Of a stretch of 64,000 bases of DNA, positions 33,318-45,128 are shown one piece after another. Position 1 is the first letter of the stretch. Every line of letters starts with the position of its first letter. Made by a program: the position numbers and the translations under genes. This DNA comes from Sciurus carolinensis. Taxonomy: Eukaryota > Chordata > Mammalia > Rodentia > Sciuridae. Where the stretch lies: positions 61,508,991 through 61,572,990 of the forward strand of contig NC_062213.1 in NCBI RefSeq assembly GCF_902686445.1, in the 5' to 3' direction. The notes below the pieces were generated by a model. The model saw only the letters and a list, made by a program, of their open reading frames with translations, did no database searches and was not told where the DNA came from.

Positions 33318-33352
33318 AGCCTAACTCTAAACCTAACCCTAAACCTAATGCT
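33318..33352 (-). repeat. Telomere-like degenerate TTAGGG motifs in the L1 3' UTR
   Basis: On the minus strand (the L1 sense strand) the sequence carries GCATTAGGTTTAGGGTTAGG followed by TTTAGAGTTAGGCTAAGG: about five TTAGG-type units with variable T spacers. It sits upstream of the G-rich tract of the 3' UTR. The smaller L1 at 1.7-2.5 kb lacks it. Confidence 0.85.
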
Positions 33353-33449
33353 AGCCCCTCCCACCCCCCATTATATGTCCTCATTTGCTTATCAGCGAGA
33401 TCATTCCACCTTTAGTTTTTTGAGATTGGCTTATCTCACTTAGCATGAT

Positions 33450-36400
33450 ATTCTCCAATTTCGACCATTTGCCTACAAATGCCATAATTTTATCATTCTT
33501 CATTGCGGAGTAATATTCCATTGTATAAATATGCCACAGTTTCTTATCCATTCATCAACTGAAGGGCATCTAGGTTGGTTCCACAATCTGGCTATGGTGA
33601 ATTGAGCAGCAATGAACATTGATGTGGCTGTATCTCTGTAGTATGCTGATTTTAAGTCCTTTGGGTATAGGCCAAGGAGTGGGATAGCTGGGTCAAATGG
33701 TGTCTCCATTCCAAGCTTTCTGAGGAATCTCCACACTGCTTTCCAGAGTGGCTGCACTAATTTGCAACCCCACCAGCAATGTATGAGTGTTCCTTTTTCA
33801 CCACATCCTCGCCAACACCTATTGTTGCTTGTATTCTTGATAATCGCCATTCTAATTGGGGTGAGATGAAATCTTAGGGTAATTTTGATTTGCATTTCCC
33901 TTATTACTAGGGATGTTGAACATTTTTTCATATATCTGTTGATTACTTGTACATCTTCTTCTGTGAAGTGTCTGTTCATTTCCTTAGCCCATTTGTTGAT
34001 TGGATTATTTGTATTCTTCGTGTAGAGTTTTTTGAGTTCTTTATAGATTCTGGAAATTAGCGCTCTATCTGAGGTATGGTTGGCAAAGATATTCTCCCAC
34101 TCTGTAGGCTCTCTCTTCACATTGCTGATAGTTTCCTTTGCTGAGAGAAAGCTTTTTAGTTTGAATCTATCCCAGTTGTTGATTCTTGCTTTTATTTCTT
34201 GTGCTATGGGAGTCCTGTTAAGGAAGTCTGATCCTAAGCCAACAAGTTGAAGATTTGGACCTACTTTTTCTTCTATAAGATGCAGGGTCTCTGGTCTGAT
34301 TCCGAGGTCCTTGATCCATTTTGAGTTGAGTTTTGTGTAGGGTGAGAGATAGGGGTTTAATTTCATTCTGTTGCATATGGTTTTCCAGTTTTCCCAGCAC
34401 CATTTGTTGAAGAGGCTATCTTTTCTCCATTGCATGTTTTTGGACCCTTTGTCTAGTATGAGAAAATTGTATTTATTTGGGTTTGTGTCCATGTCCTCTA
34501 TTCTGTACCATTGATCTACCTGTCTATTTTGGTACCAATACCATGCGGTTTTTGTTACTATTGCTTTGTAGTAGAGTTGAAGATCTGGTATTGCAATACC
34601 CCCTGCTTCGTTCTTGCTACTTAGGATTGCTTTAGCTATTCTAGGTTTTTTATTCTTCCAGATGAATTTCATAATTGCTTGCTCTATTTCTGCAAGATAC
34701 ATCATTGGGATTTTAATTGGAATTGCATTGAATCTGTATAGCACTTTAGGTAGTATGGCCATTTTGACAATATTAATTCTGCCTATCCAGGAACATGGGA
34801 GATCTTTCCATCTTCTAAGGTTTTCTTGAATTTCTTTCATTAGTGTTCTGTAGTTCTCATTGTAGAGGTCTTTCACCTCTTTTGTGAGATTGATTCCCAA
34901 GTATTTTATTTTTTTCGATGCTATTGTGAATGGGGTAGTTTTCCTAAATTCTCTTTCTGAAGATTCATCACTTATGTATAAAAATGCATTGGATTTATGA
35001 GCATTGATCTTGTAACCTGCTACTTTACTGAATTCACTTATGAGTTCTAAAAGTTTTCTGGTGGAATTTCCAGGTTCCTCTAAATATAATAATCATGTCA
35101 TCAGCGAACAGGGATAGTTTGAGTTCTTCTTTTCCAATTCGTATCCCTTTAATTTCTTTGGTTTGTCTGATTGCTCTGGCTAGAGTCTCAAGGACGATGT
35201 TGAATAGAAGCGGTGAAAGAGGGCATCCCTGCCTTGTTCCAGTTTTTAGGGGGAACGCTTTCAGTTTTTCACCATTTAGAATGATATTAGCCATGGGCTT
35301 AGCGTAGATGGCCTTTATAATGTTTAGGAATGTTCCCACTACCCCAATTTTTTCTAGTGTTTTGAGTATGAAGGGATGCTGTATTTTATCAAATGCTTTT
35401 TCTGCATCTATTGAAATAATCATGTGATTCTTAACTTTAAGTCTGTTGATATGGTGAATGACATTTATTGATTTCCGAATGTTGAACCAACCTTGCATCC
35501 CTGGGATAAAACCCACTTGATCGTGGGTGCACTATCTTTTTAATATACATTTGTATGCGATTTGCTAAAATTTTGTTGAGAATTTTTGCATCGATATTCA
35601 TTAAGGATATTGGTCTGAAATTTTCTTTCCTCAATGTGTCTCTGTCTGGTTTAGGTATCAGGGTGATATTGGCTTCATAGAACGAGTTTGGTAGGGTTCC
35701 CTCCTCTTCTATTTCATGGAATAGTTTGAGGAGTATTGGAATGAGCTCTTCTTTAAAGGTTTTGTAGAACTCGGCTGAGAACCCATCTGGTCCTGGACTT
35801 TTCTTTGTTGGTAGGCTTTTGATGACCTCTTCTATTTCATTGCTTGAAATTGGTTTATTTAAGTTGTGTATGTCCTCCTCGTTCAGTTTAGGTAGTTCAT
35901 ATGTCTCTAGAAATTTGTTGATGTCTTCGAGGTTTTCTGTTTTGTTGGAGTATAGATTTTTGAAATAGCTTCTAATTATGTTTTGTATTTCAGTCGTGTC
36001 TGTTGTGATGTTTCCTTGTTCATTCTGAATTTTAGTAATTTGAGTTTTCTCCCTCTTTCTCTTTGTTAGTGTGGCTAAGGGTTTATCAATTTTGTTTATT
36101 TTTTCAAAGAACCAACTATTTATTTTGTTAATTTTTCCAATTGTTTCTTTTGTTTCGATTTCGTTGATTTTGGCTCTGATTTTAACTATTTCCTGTCTTC
36201 TACTACTTTTGGTATTGGTCTGCTCTTCTTTTTCTAGTGCTTTGAGCTGTAGTGTTAAGTCGTTTATTTGTTGATTTCTACTTCTTTTTTTTGAATGCAC
36301 CCCATGAAATAAATCTTCCTCTAAGTACTGCTTTCATAGTGTCCCAGAGATTTTGATATGATGTGTCTTTGTTCTCGTTTACTTCTAAGAATTTTTTAAT

Positions 36401-37230
36401 TTCCCTCCTGATGTCTTCTGTTATCCATTCATCATATAATAGTGTATTATTTAGTCTCCAGGTATTGGAGAAGTTTCTGTTTTTTATTCTGTCATTTATT
36501 TCTAATTTCAACCCATTATGATCTGATAGAGTACAAGGTAGTATCTCTATCTTCTTGTATTTGCTAACAGTAGCTTTGTGGCACAAAATATGGTCTATTT
36601 AGAGAAGGATCCATGTGCTGCTGAGAAGAAAGTGTATTCGTTCTTTGTTGGATGGTATATTCTATATATGTCCATTAAGTCTAAATTGCTGATTGTGTTG
36701 TTGAGATCTATAGTTTCTTTATTCAATTTTTGTTTGGACGATCTATCCAGTGGTGAGAGAGGTGTGTTAAAATCGCCTAGTATTATTGTGTTGTGGTCTA
36801 TTTGAATTCTGTAATTGAGAAGGATTTGTTTGACATACGTGGATGAGCCAATGTTCGGGGCATAGATATTTATGATTGTTATGTCTTGCTGATTTATGCT
36901 TCCCTTAAGCAGCATGTAATGTCCTTCTTTATCCCTTCTGACTAGTTTTGGTTTGAAGTCCACATTATCTGAGATGAGGATGGATACTCCAGCTTTTTTG
37001 CTGTGTCCGTGTGCATGGTATGTTTTTCCCCATCCTTTCACCTTTAGTCTATGGGTGTCTCTTTCTATGAGGTGAGTCTCTTGCAGGCAGCATATTGTTG
37101 GATTTTTCTTTTTAATCCAATCTGCCAGTCTATGTCTTTTGATTGACGAGTTCAGGCCATTAACATTCAGGGTTATTATTGTGATATGATTTGTATTCCC
37201 AGTCATTTGACTCATATTTGTTTTTGACAT
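33450..37230 (-). pseudogene. L1 ORF2 remnant (endonuclease-reverse transcriptase), five frameshifts
   Basis: ORF2p nicks DNA and reverse-transcribes the L1 RNA. The start is the ATG at 37228-37230. The endonuclease domain (37180-36600) keeps LNVNGLNSSIKR, a CLQETHL block and a GDFN block. The RT domain keeps [18 protein letters not shown] (about 35820-35770), PLSPLLFN and FADD (35091-35110). The C-terminus keeps [19 protein letters not shown]. Frameshifts lie at 36598-36600 (one A lost, giving an immediate TAG), 36285-36292 (A8 run), 35525-35527 (extra C), about 35083-35093 (one extra base in an AT run) and about 33543-33546 (one A lost). No full protein can be made. Single-base changes in short runs could partly be assembly or read errors. 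Confidence 0.93.
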
Positions 37231-37261
37231 GATTTGGTTTCTCCTTTATTTGGCTATTCCT

Positions 37262-37847
37262 TTAGGCTAGCGCCTTCTGTTGCTGATTTGCATCATTGTT
37301 TTTCATCTCTTCCTCATGGAATATTTTGCTGAGAATGTTCTGTAATACTGGCTTTCTTTTTGTAAATTCCTTTAGCTTTTGTTTATCATGGAAGGATCTT
37401 ATTTCATCGTCAAATTTGAAGGTAAGTTTTTCTGGGTATAAGATTCTTGGTTGGCATCCGTTTTCTTTCAGGGCTTGGTATATGTTGTTCCAGGCCCTTC
37501 TAGCTTTTAGGGTCTGGATTGAAAAATCTGCTGATATTCTTATTGGCTTCCCTCTGAATGTAATTTGATTCTTTTCTCTTGCGGCCTTTAAAATTCTGTC
37601 TTTATTTTGTATGTTAGGTATTTTCATAATAATGTGCCTTGGTGTGGGTCTGTTGTAATTTTGTATGTTTGGAGTTCTATAAGCCTCTTGTACTTGGTTT
37701 TCCATTTCATTCTTCAGATTTGGGAAATTTTCTGTTATTATTTCATTGAATAGATTGTTCATTTCTTTGGTTTGTTTCTCTAAGCCTTCCTCAATCCCAA
37801 TAATTCTTAAATTTGGCCTTTTCATGATATTGTTTTTTCTTATTAGG
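37262..37847 (-). pseudogene. L1 ORF1 remnant, C-terminal part
   Basis: ORF1p is the trimeric RNA-binding chaperone of L1. About 195 in-frame codons remain, ending at the TAA at 37262-37264. Visible family blocks are KRPNLRIIGIEEG (start of the RRM region), RHIIMKIPNIQNKDRILKAA and ITFRGKPIRISADFS (RRM to C-terminal domain), and RRAWNNIYQALKENG. The N-terminal coiled coil is absent because the element is truncated near 37847; the open frame continues a few codons into flanking DNA, which is not L1. The gap to ORF2 is 31 bases. Confidence 0.92.
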
Positions 37848-37929
37848 GGCGGGGTTGCAGGTGTGGTATTGCTGGGAATCAACACCCAGGGCCTCTTAAT
37901 ATCCTAACCAACAAACTGAATCCTAAAAA

Positions 37930-38020
37930 ATTAAATAATAGCATGTTGTGGCTATTGTAAGAAATAAAAAAGATAATGTATGTAAAGCATCTAGCGCTGT
38001 GGCTAGATACTCTCAAAATT
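37930..38020 (+). mobile_element. MIR 3' end fragment
   Basis: 'gaaataaaaaagataatgta', 'tgtaaagcatctagcgctgt' and 'ggctagatactctcaaaatt' resemble the MIR 3' region. Confidence 0.55.
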
Positions 38021-38779
38021 CAGTAGTTTTCCTTCTCCCCTGCATTACTACCATCCTCTTCTTCCAGTACCTCTTTTCCTAGTTATTTGTTTGGCCTCAC
38101 TCAATAGGAAAATCTTCAAGATTCAATGAAAGCTATGGGCTGACACTGCAGAATGCTTTGAATGCTGAACAGGATAGATGAGCATGATACTCAAAATGCA
38201 ATTTATTCTGGATCCATTCATCAAGCTCTAGCATGTGAAAGACACCCAATAATATTTATTACAATAGATAATTCTTTTATTAAAAGAGAAATGCTTATTC
38301 TAAAATGACTTTTGATGAGTTTTTAGAAATGTTATGTTTTCATATATGTTTACATATTTACACATCATATATTCATTATATATTTAGGTCATACATGTAT
38401 ATTTTTATCATTTTAAATTTTCAAATACCCATTGAAACAGAGAGAATACCAAACAGAACCCAAATGGGTCTATATCTAGCTTTAATATTTATGAACCATT
38501 TAGCATTCCTGCTTCATGCATCTTCCCTCCACTTTTGTTACTGCCGTTGTTTTGCTGGAGCAAATCCGGGATATCTTATTGTACTACCATATACTTTAGA
38601 ATATAGCATTCACAGATAAGAACATTCTCTAACATAACCACAATACCATTACCACGCCTGTAGCACAATAAGAAAATAATCTGATCTATGTTCTCTGTTC
38701 CTGACCCAGACCTTCTAAAATCCTTGGAATTTCCTGAGTGAGAAGTAATATCCTTTGTTATTCATAAAGTGCCTCTGTC
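38021..38779. other. No recognised feature
   Basis: About 760 bases, with an AT-rich patch at 38340-38410 and no recognised element. Confidence 0.45.
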
Positions 38780-39355
38780 AATCACACCTAAGTTTATGGT
38801 AATGAAGTAACTGCAGTGAGGGTGCAGACTGGAAATTAAGCACTATGAAAACTCTTGAGACCTGATGAGCTTCCAGGGTGATGAACCCATCACCATGCTG
38901 GGAGGATAGCATGCCTAGAGAGAGCAAGGAAGATCCTAGACTACTTTCCTATCCCATATACATGACTCTCTACATATCTTCCATCTGTCTGTTTCTAAGT
39001 TGTAGCCTTTAAATAAACAGGTAAACATAAGTTGTGTTTCCCGGAGTCATCTAGCAAACTATCAAACTCGAGGAGGGAGTATGGTAACCCCTGATTTAGA
39101 GTTGGTCAGTTAGAAGTACAGGAGGTTCAACCTCTGATTAGCAATTAAAGTAAGGGCAGTCTTCTGGAACTGGAATCCTTTGATTTGTGGTATGTGATGC
39201 TAACTCCAGATAGATAGTATCAGCATGGTATTAAATAGTAGTACACCTAGTTGGATGAATTAGAGGATTACTTAGAGTGGAAAGAAAAACAAACCCACAA
39301 ATCTGGTGTCAGAAGTGCTGTGTCAATGTAGTAAAACAGCATATTTTCTCAATCC
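38780..39355 (+). mobile_element. ERVL-type LTR, old
   Basis: The 3' half is recognisable: 'gcctttaaataaacaggtaa' (poly(A) signal near 39011), 'gtttcccggagtcatctagc', 'ctcgaggagggagtatggta', 'gttggtcagttagaagtaca', 'gatgctaactccagatagat' and 'atctggtgtcagaagtgctg'. This order is that of an old mammalian ERVL LTR. The 5' limit is approximate and the subfamily was not assigned. Confidence 0.62.
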
Positions 39356-39916
39356 CTAATAAAATTAATAATAATCCTTATCATTGGATAACCAGTCGAT
39401 AGTCATTCCCCCGATTGTCTCAAAGTGTCTTATTATGGTTGTTGGAATCCAGAATCCTCCACATTTGGTTGATGTCTCTTAAGTCTTTCTTAAGTCTTAA
39501 CATGGAGTTACACCACCCAGATCCCTTTCAAGGAGAACTTGCAGCCCAGCTTTGGGATGTGAGATCAGCAGACAGGCTGCTGTTCTCAACTTCTTTGAGA
39601 TCAACATCAGTGGCTAAGAGATGTTTCATCTGAGGTCACACTGCCCTCTGAGCAGCCCTCCTTCAGTGATCCAGAGGACAGGGGTATAAACGTCTGCCCA
39701 GCCTTTGGTCCTGATGCAGAATAATTCTGAAGGACAATATTCGCTCCAGAGAGCCACTAGGGTTGGCACAGGCTTTGCCAGACCTGTGTCACAATGAGAC
39801 TTCTCCCTCTGCTTCCAGCACCTTTCATTCACAGGTGTTGCTCCTTAGTATTAATCATCTTTCACCCAAACTATGTCTCAACATCTGCTTCCAGCAAATA
39901 TAATTTAATTTGCAAC
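39356..39916. other. No recognised feature
   Basis: About 560 bases, non-repetitive by eye, no convincing coding frame. Confidence 0.45.
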
Positions 39917-39930
39917 TGGTTTTTTCTTTT

Positions 39931-39961
<31 letters not shown>

Positions 39962-40160
39962 GGTACAGGGGATTGAATATAAGGCCTGGTACATGCTAGG
40001 CAAGCACTCTACCACTCTACCATGCCCAGAATAAACTTTTTTTTTCCTTTATTGAGCCAGGATCTTACTAAATTGCCCATGCTGGGATTGAACTTGTGAC
40101 CTCCTGCCTCAGCCTCCCACGTAGCTAGGATTATAGACCTGCACCAACAGGCCTTGCAAA
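39917..40160 (-). mobile_element. B1-ID composite SINE, antisense
   Basis: A poly(T) of about 33 with C interruptions at its left end, then the inverted ID part ('caggggattgaatataaggc', 'ctaggcaagcactctaccac') and the inverted B1-like part ('gacctcctgcctcagcctcc'). Confidence 0.93.
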
Positions 40161-40254
40161 AGTCTAGATTCCTCTCTAAAAAGCATTGCATGTTTAGATT
40201 AATATAAACACATTAATCTCCTTCTTTGCCTCTAGTGAATCAAAGGCCAACTTG

Positions 40255-40345
40255 AGGGTTGGGGAAGCAGTTCCGTGGTAGAGTACCCATCATGTCCAAG
40301 GTCCTGGGTTTCATTTCCAGCACTAAAAGAACAAAGAAAGTCAAC
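40255..40345 (+). mobile_element. ID SINE, diverged
   Basis: 'gggttggggaagcagttccg', 'tggtagagtacccatcatgt', 'ccaaggtcctgggtttcatt' and an A-rich tail. Confidence 0.87.
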
Positions 40346-40700
40346 TTGATCAACACACAGGTTGTTGGAAAACTGCCTGATCTAGAATACAAAACCTGAC
40401 ATTGATGACATAAATGAAAAATTTAGCAGTCTAACTCCATCTCCCTGCTCAAACAATGTGAGCAAGCCATTTTCTGCCTAAAATTCCATTTTTCTCACCT
40501 GTCAATTAGAAAGGATTACACTTCCAACTTCACAAGACTGTAGTGAGATAATTTCTGAGAGACCAACTTTTCTGCTGGGAGATGCCCAGAGCTGTAAATC
40601 CTTTCCTCCTTCTCTCACACACTTGTATTGATCCGCAGCCTCACTTGGTGGGCGGGAAGCAGCAGCAGGACCTGTTACCTGCTCCACCTTCCCCTTCCCT

Positions 40701-40922
40701 CTTTTTTTTTTTTTTTTTTTAAGTACTGGGGATTGAACTCAGAGGCACTTAACCACTGAGCCACATCCCCAGCCCTATTTTGTATTTTATTTAGTGACTC
40801 ACCTGTGGTAGTGAGTTGCTTAGTGCCTTGCTGTTGCTGAAGCTGGTTTTGAACTCAAGATCTTCCTGCCTCAGCCTTCCAAAGTGCTAGCATTATAGGC
40901 AGGCACCAAGACTCCGGGCTCT
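40701..40922 (-). mobile_element. B1-ID composite SINE, antisense
   Basis: Poly(T), 'aagtactggggattgaactc', 'aaccactgagccacatcccc' (ID part) and 'gatcttcctgcctcagcctt' (B1-like part). Confidence 0.94.
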
Positions 40923-41132
40923 CCTTCCCTCTTAAGGTATTTCTTCTCCTGGGCCAGGTGTGTGTGTTCAGGTTCCTGACAAAGAACCTAGACTTCTACA
41001 GGACACCCGCACTCTCCAGGTCAGAGGCAACAAGAACATTCTTGTGGGTTTGGTTCATGCTTGTGGGTTCCCACCTACCCTTATCTCCCCTATCTCCCAT
41101 TCTTTTTTTTTCTAAAAGCTTGATCTTTTTCT

Positions 41133-41262
41133 TATTTTTTTTTTAGTTATAGATGGACACAATACCTTTATTTTATTAATTTTATGTGGTGCTAAGGATC
41201 AAACCCAGTGCCTCACATGTACAAGGCAAGCGATCTACCACTGAGCCACAATCCCAGTCCCT
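41133..41262 (-). mobile_element. ID SINE with extended 3' tail, antisense
   Basis: The inverted ID body ('aaggatcaaacccagtgcct', 'gcaagcgatctaccactgag') is preceded by 'tagttatagatggacacaat' and 'acctttattttattaatttt'. The 'tggacacaatacctttatt' block recurs in the same position of the copy at 58.5 kb, so it belongs to the SINE family rather than to flanking DNA. Confidence 0.9.
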
Positions 41263-41599
41263 ACGTCCCACCCTTGACTACCTGTCTTAGGTAGACAACC
41301 TCTTAGGTAGGTGTGGAGATGGGAGGCAGGAGATTGGGATAGGAAAAGGACTCACTGGTACACATAAAATTTTGGTAATATTCTAGTTCGTGGGTTGGGC
41401 AAGTGGGGTCACACTATTCATTAGATTATTATGTTTAGTAACTAATATTCATGTTACAGGTAATTTTGCATGTTCATTTGTTTAATACAACAAACACTCT
41501 GGAATCAGGAGGAGGGTTGGTGGGAGTGTCTCACACCCCCAAGGGTCAACTCTGTTAGCAATATAAGACTGGAAGGACTAGTTGGGACTTTGTTTTCTG

Positions 41600-41601
<2 letters not shown>

Positions 41602-41631
<30 letters not shown>
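41602..41631. repeat. (GT)n microsatellite next to an antisense ID
   Basis: About 14 GT units directly precede the inverted ID at 41632; probably an expanded SINE tail. Confidence 0.95.
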
Positions 41632-41633
<2 letters not shown>

Positions 41634-41703
41634 TGTGCTGAAACTCGATTCCAGGGTTTGCACATGCTATGCAAGCACAACTACTGAGCTACATCCCCAG
41701 CCT
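41632..41703 (-). mobile_element. ID SINE, antisense
   Basis: 'gtgtgctgaaactcgattcc', 'tgctatgcaagcacaactac' and 'tgagctacatccccagcctc'. Confidence 0.85.
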
Positions 41704-41887
41704 CTATTTTCTGATTCTGCAATACATTTTTTTGCTTTACTTTCCAGGTCTCTATTTGTAAAACTCCATGCACTGGTCTTCAAAAGTATATAGTATTTCC
41801 CAAATGTAGTGGATCATAGTGCTTTTATAATTACCAACTTGGAAAAGCATTTTGAGTCTCTAAAATGAGTTTACAAAAAATGCAGTG

Positions 41888-41998
41888 GGGGCTGGGTTTG
41901 TATTTCAGTGGTAGAGTGCTTGCCTACCACGGGTGAGGCACTGGGTTCGATCCTCAGCACCACATAAATATAAGTAAATAAATAAAAAATAAAGACTA
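41888..41998 (+). mobile_element. ID SINE, well preserved
   Basis: 'gggggctgggtttgtatttc', 'gtggtagagtgcttgcctac' and 'actgggttcgatcctcagca', followed by a TAAA-rich tail. The B box (GGTTCGATCC) is intact. Confidence 0.95.
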
Positions 41999-42684
41999 GA
42001 TACTTTAAAATGAAATGCAGTGTGGAAAGAACATGTTAAGTGACAGCAGAGGATCTTCCAATCAGCTAGATCCAAAATGTGAAAAATTCTACAAGATGAA
42101 TGATCACTTCTTCAAAGACAATGAAAGAGCATTAACAATAAGGGAAGGAAAAGTTATAGAATAAAAGGGATGCATGAGAAAAATCATTATATGAAATATG
42201 TGGACCTTTTTGGAAAATAAGTCCAACTAACCAAATCCAAATAGATATTTTTAAGATAAACAAAGAAAAATGAGCATGAACCAGGTATCAAAAAATTGAA
42301 CACTACATATTTAATATTTTAATTATTGTTAATTTTATTGGGCATAATTATGGCATTATGGTTATGTTTTTATCTATAAAATAAGCATACTGAAGTATCT
42401 ACAGATGAGAAGATAAAAATTTTCTTTTAAATATGTACTAGTAATGCTTTTTTCTTTCATGAGTGTTTGTGCTATAGTTATGTTAACTTCATAAAGATTT
42501 ATTGTCCTATATGCTTATGATTTGTGCATTTTCTGTATGTAAGAAAAACACCTGTCATTTCTTCTAACTCTATTTCTACATATGTCACAAGTCCTTTTTT
42601 TGAGAAGGAATATCCTTGCAAGACAACTCATGTGAGTTACTTCCTGCTAAGCCTCCAATGAACAATATTTCTGAGCAAGTGAAG
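41999..42684. other. No recognised feature
   Basis: AT-rich unassigned sequence. Confidence 0.45.
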
Positions 42685-42842
42685 AGATTATAGGGTTGTG
42701 GTAATAAGCCCATGTTTTAAGTCCACCTTCCTGGCACCAATGCCACCTTACCACTTTCTAGCTATATGATGGGACTAATTACTTATTTCCTCAGTCTCAT
42801 TTTCATCATCTTTAAAACAGGGATAGTAATAAGAATCCTACA
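42685..42842 (+). mobile_element. MIR SINE, sense
   Basis: 'gtaataagcccatgttttaa', 'ccaccttaccactttctagc', 'tatatgatgggactaattac', 'ttcctcagtctcattttcat' and 'aaaacagggatagtaataag' follow MIR order. Confidence 0.85.
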
Positions 42843-42854
42843 ATATTTTGTCAA

Positions 42855-43015
42855 TTTTTTAAGCAAGGAAAAGATTTGAACACACCCTCGACAAAAAGAA
42901 AATATATGAATGACCAATAAGCACATGAAAAAATGCATAAGATCATTCATTGAAAATTAGTCGCAATGAGACACCACTGCAAACCCACCATATATTAAAA
43001 ATATTAGCAAATTCA
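42855..43015 (+). mobile_element. Old L1 ORF2 fragment
   Basis: 'agcaaggaaaagatttgaac', 'gaccaataagcacatgaaaa' and 'gtcgcaatgagacaccactg' match the late ORF2 region of old L1M elements. Confidence 0.7.
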
Positions 43016-44059
43016 ATGTAGTGCTAAAATATAAAAAAAGCCTATTATATAAATAAAAACCAATGAAAAACTCCCACAAGCAAGTTAGTTTAATTCTGTG
43101 AATAAAGACTGGTTTAGTATTAGGTGAACACAAAATTAAACAAAAATTAAAGTTCTCTCTTCTATCATTCTTAGAAAGATCATTTGAAAAAAAATCATTT
43201 GATAAAATTCAGCAGTAATTCATAAATTTTTCTAAAAGAATTAGCAATTTAGGACATCCTTAAAGGGGATTAGATCTGCAAACAAATTTGCAGGAAGTTT
43301 TCAGTTAGTATTAGTTATATACACACAAGGATGCAGTCATTGCATAGCTAACGTAGATGTGTTTAGACCCGCTAAATTACAGGCCTTGGCTGCAAAAAAA
43401 TAAATTTATAAATCCTGAACTCAGGAACACCAAACTATGGTTATGAAGTTTTAAACATAAGCATTAAATAAACATATATAAACTTGAAGTGAAATTTAAA
43501 CACGCTCATTTAAATAAGAAATAATATGTGATTAATACCAAATGGTTGGTGTCTAATTCATTCACAAACATTTATTGAATGCAAGCACTATGATTGGATC
43601 TGAGGTGCAACAGCAAAACAGGAAGCTTTTTTTCTTTTATAAAATCCTATCATGTTCTAAGGATTTAATTTGTCATAAAGGAAAGGTAAAATTGTCTCCT
43701 TAATTATGTTTTATTTTCTACAATTCTTATCATTTAAAAATTATATTCTTGAATAAGTTTTCCTCAAATCATAGACTCATGAAAAATTCAAAAATTGATT
43801 AAGGACTGGGAAATTTCACAGCCAAAGAAAGAAATGTCTTATTTCTGATTGAGGGTATCAAATAAATTATTAATAAAGACCTACAAAATTATTTTCTCAG
43901 AAGAACAATGGTAAAGGGAAAAGCAAAGGTCAGTTGATTTTTTTCATTAAAACCTGGGAGAAATGGGCTACATATAAGTCAACCTCATATGAGAGTACCA
44001 CTAAAAACTAAAGGAAATTGCCAGTTTCCATATTTCATAAATAATCTTGTCAATTGTTT
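43016..44059. other. Mostly unrecognised AT-rich sequence
   Basis: A short L2 3' end, antisense, lies at about 43555-43625 ('attcattcacaaacatttat', 'tgaatgcaagcactatgatt'). The rest was not recognised. Confidence 0.5.
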
Positions 44060-45030
44060 CAGCATCTCTGTCCTTCGAGTCTCTTTCTCTATTAGAATAA
44101 CTTAATTCCTGGACTCCAGTCATCTTATACTTATCTGCCTGTCCTTCTGGCTTCTGCCCTCCAGCACTCAGAAGAAACTGCTCCTACAATAAAGTCACAG
44201 TGGCACCCTAATTGGCCAGTGGCCTCTTTGCAGCCTAACCTCTAGGATATTTCATGATGATCACTCCTTTGTTACCCCTCTCTTAACTGTTGTGATATTT
44301 GTCTTTCCTAGGACTCTTCCTGCCTCTTTGAACACAGTATCCTCTCTCCCAAAGGGAAATTCAGGCCCACCCAGGCTGCAACCACCATCAGACAATGATG
44401 GCTCCCACAACCAAACCCCACCTTTCTGCTGAGCTCTAGGCTCCTGTTTCTGGTCCTGGATGATACTACCTCAGCATGCTCAGAAAGGAAGGTCTTGCCT
44501 CTCTTACCAAACCTCTTCCTTTTCTGGGGCTCACTATTAACAATAACATTACTCACCAGAATGCCAAGGCTTCAACCTCAGAATCCACCTCAATGGCTGC
44601 ATCTCCCTCACCACCACCTTATCTAAATGGTGTCAAGTTCTGATAATTCTGCTGCTCTACTCCCATCCCACGCTGCAGTTTCAGCCTTCATTCTCTTCTA
44701 GACTACCTGCTCCGCTGGCCCACCTGCCTCCAGTCTCTTGCCTTCAGTTCATCTTGCCCCAGGGGGGATCTTTTAAAGCATGAATCTGTCCATATTACTG
44801 TCCTGCTTCAATCCATCAGTGTTTCTCCAATGGCAACAGGTTAAAGCACAGAACCTTAATATAACATACAAGACTTCGAAAACATGAACTCTACCTATAT
44901 TTTCAGCTTTAGTTCATGCCTGTTTTTTCCCTGCCCAGCCTGCTTACCCCACCCCACCCTATGCAACAGACATACTGAACTCAGATCCTCCCAAAAGACA
45001 CCTTTCTTTTTGTGCCTTCAAACTTCATGT
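44060..45030 (+). mobile_element. L2 LINE, ORF2 end to 3' region
   Basis: Landmarks in L2 order: 'ggactccagtcatcttatac', 'ctgcctctttgaacacagta', 'caatggctgcatctccctca', 'atgaatctgtccatattact', 'gtcctgcttcaatccatcag', 'aatggcaacaggttaaagca' and 'agttcatgcctgttttttcc'. It is a diverged noncoding remnant of about 1 kb. Confidence 0.75.
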
Positions 45031-45128
45031 ATGTGCCTGCTGTGTTGTGAAAGTTTGTGTTTCTCCAAAGTTCACGTTAAAACTGAATCCCTGATACAAT
45101 AGTATTGAGAGGTGGGTCCTTTAGGGGG

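Larger units (their letters stand above)
33184..37847 (-). mobile_element. Young-looking sciurid L1, 5'-truncated within ORF1
   Basis: Read on the minus strand: partial ORF1 (37847-37262), a 31-base spacer, ORF2 (37230-about 33450), a 3' UTR with a G-rich polypurine tract, and a 15-base A tail (33184-33198). Total is about 4.66 kb, against 6-7 kb for full-length mammalian L1; the 5' UTR and N-terminal half of ORF1 are missing. Long open stretches (466 and 287 codons) show it inserted more recently than the other L1 pieces here, but indels have killed it. The right junction abuts 'ggggcggggttgcaggtgtg', possibly an inverted ID fragment. No clear TSD was found. Confidence 0.95.

Noticed and set aside
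33500..34900. 466-codon ORF, the longest open frame of the window
   Set aside because: It is the C-terminal part of L1 ORF2 ([14 protein letters not shown] and neighbouring blocks), not a host gene, and is cut off by frameshifts on both sides.
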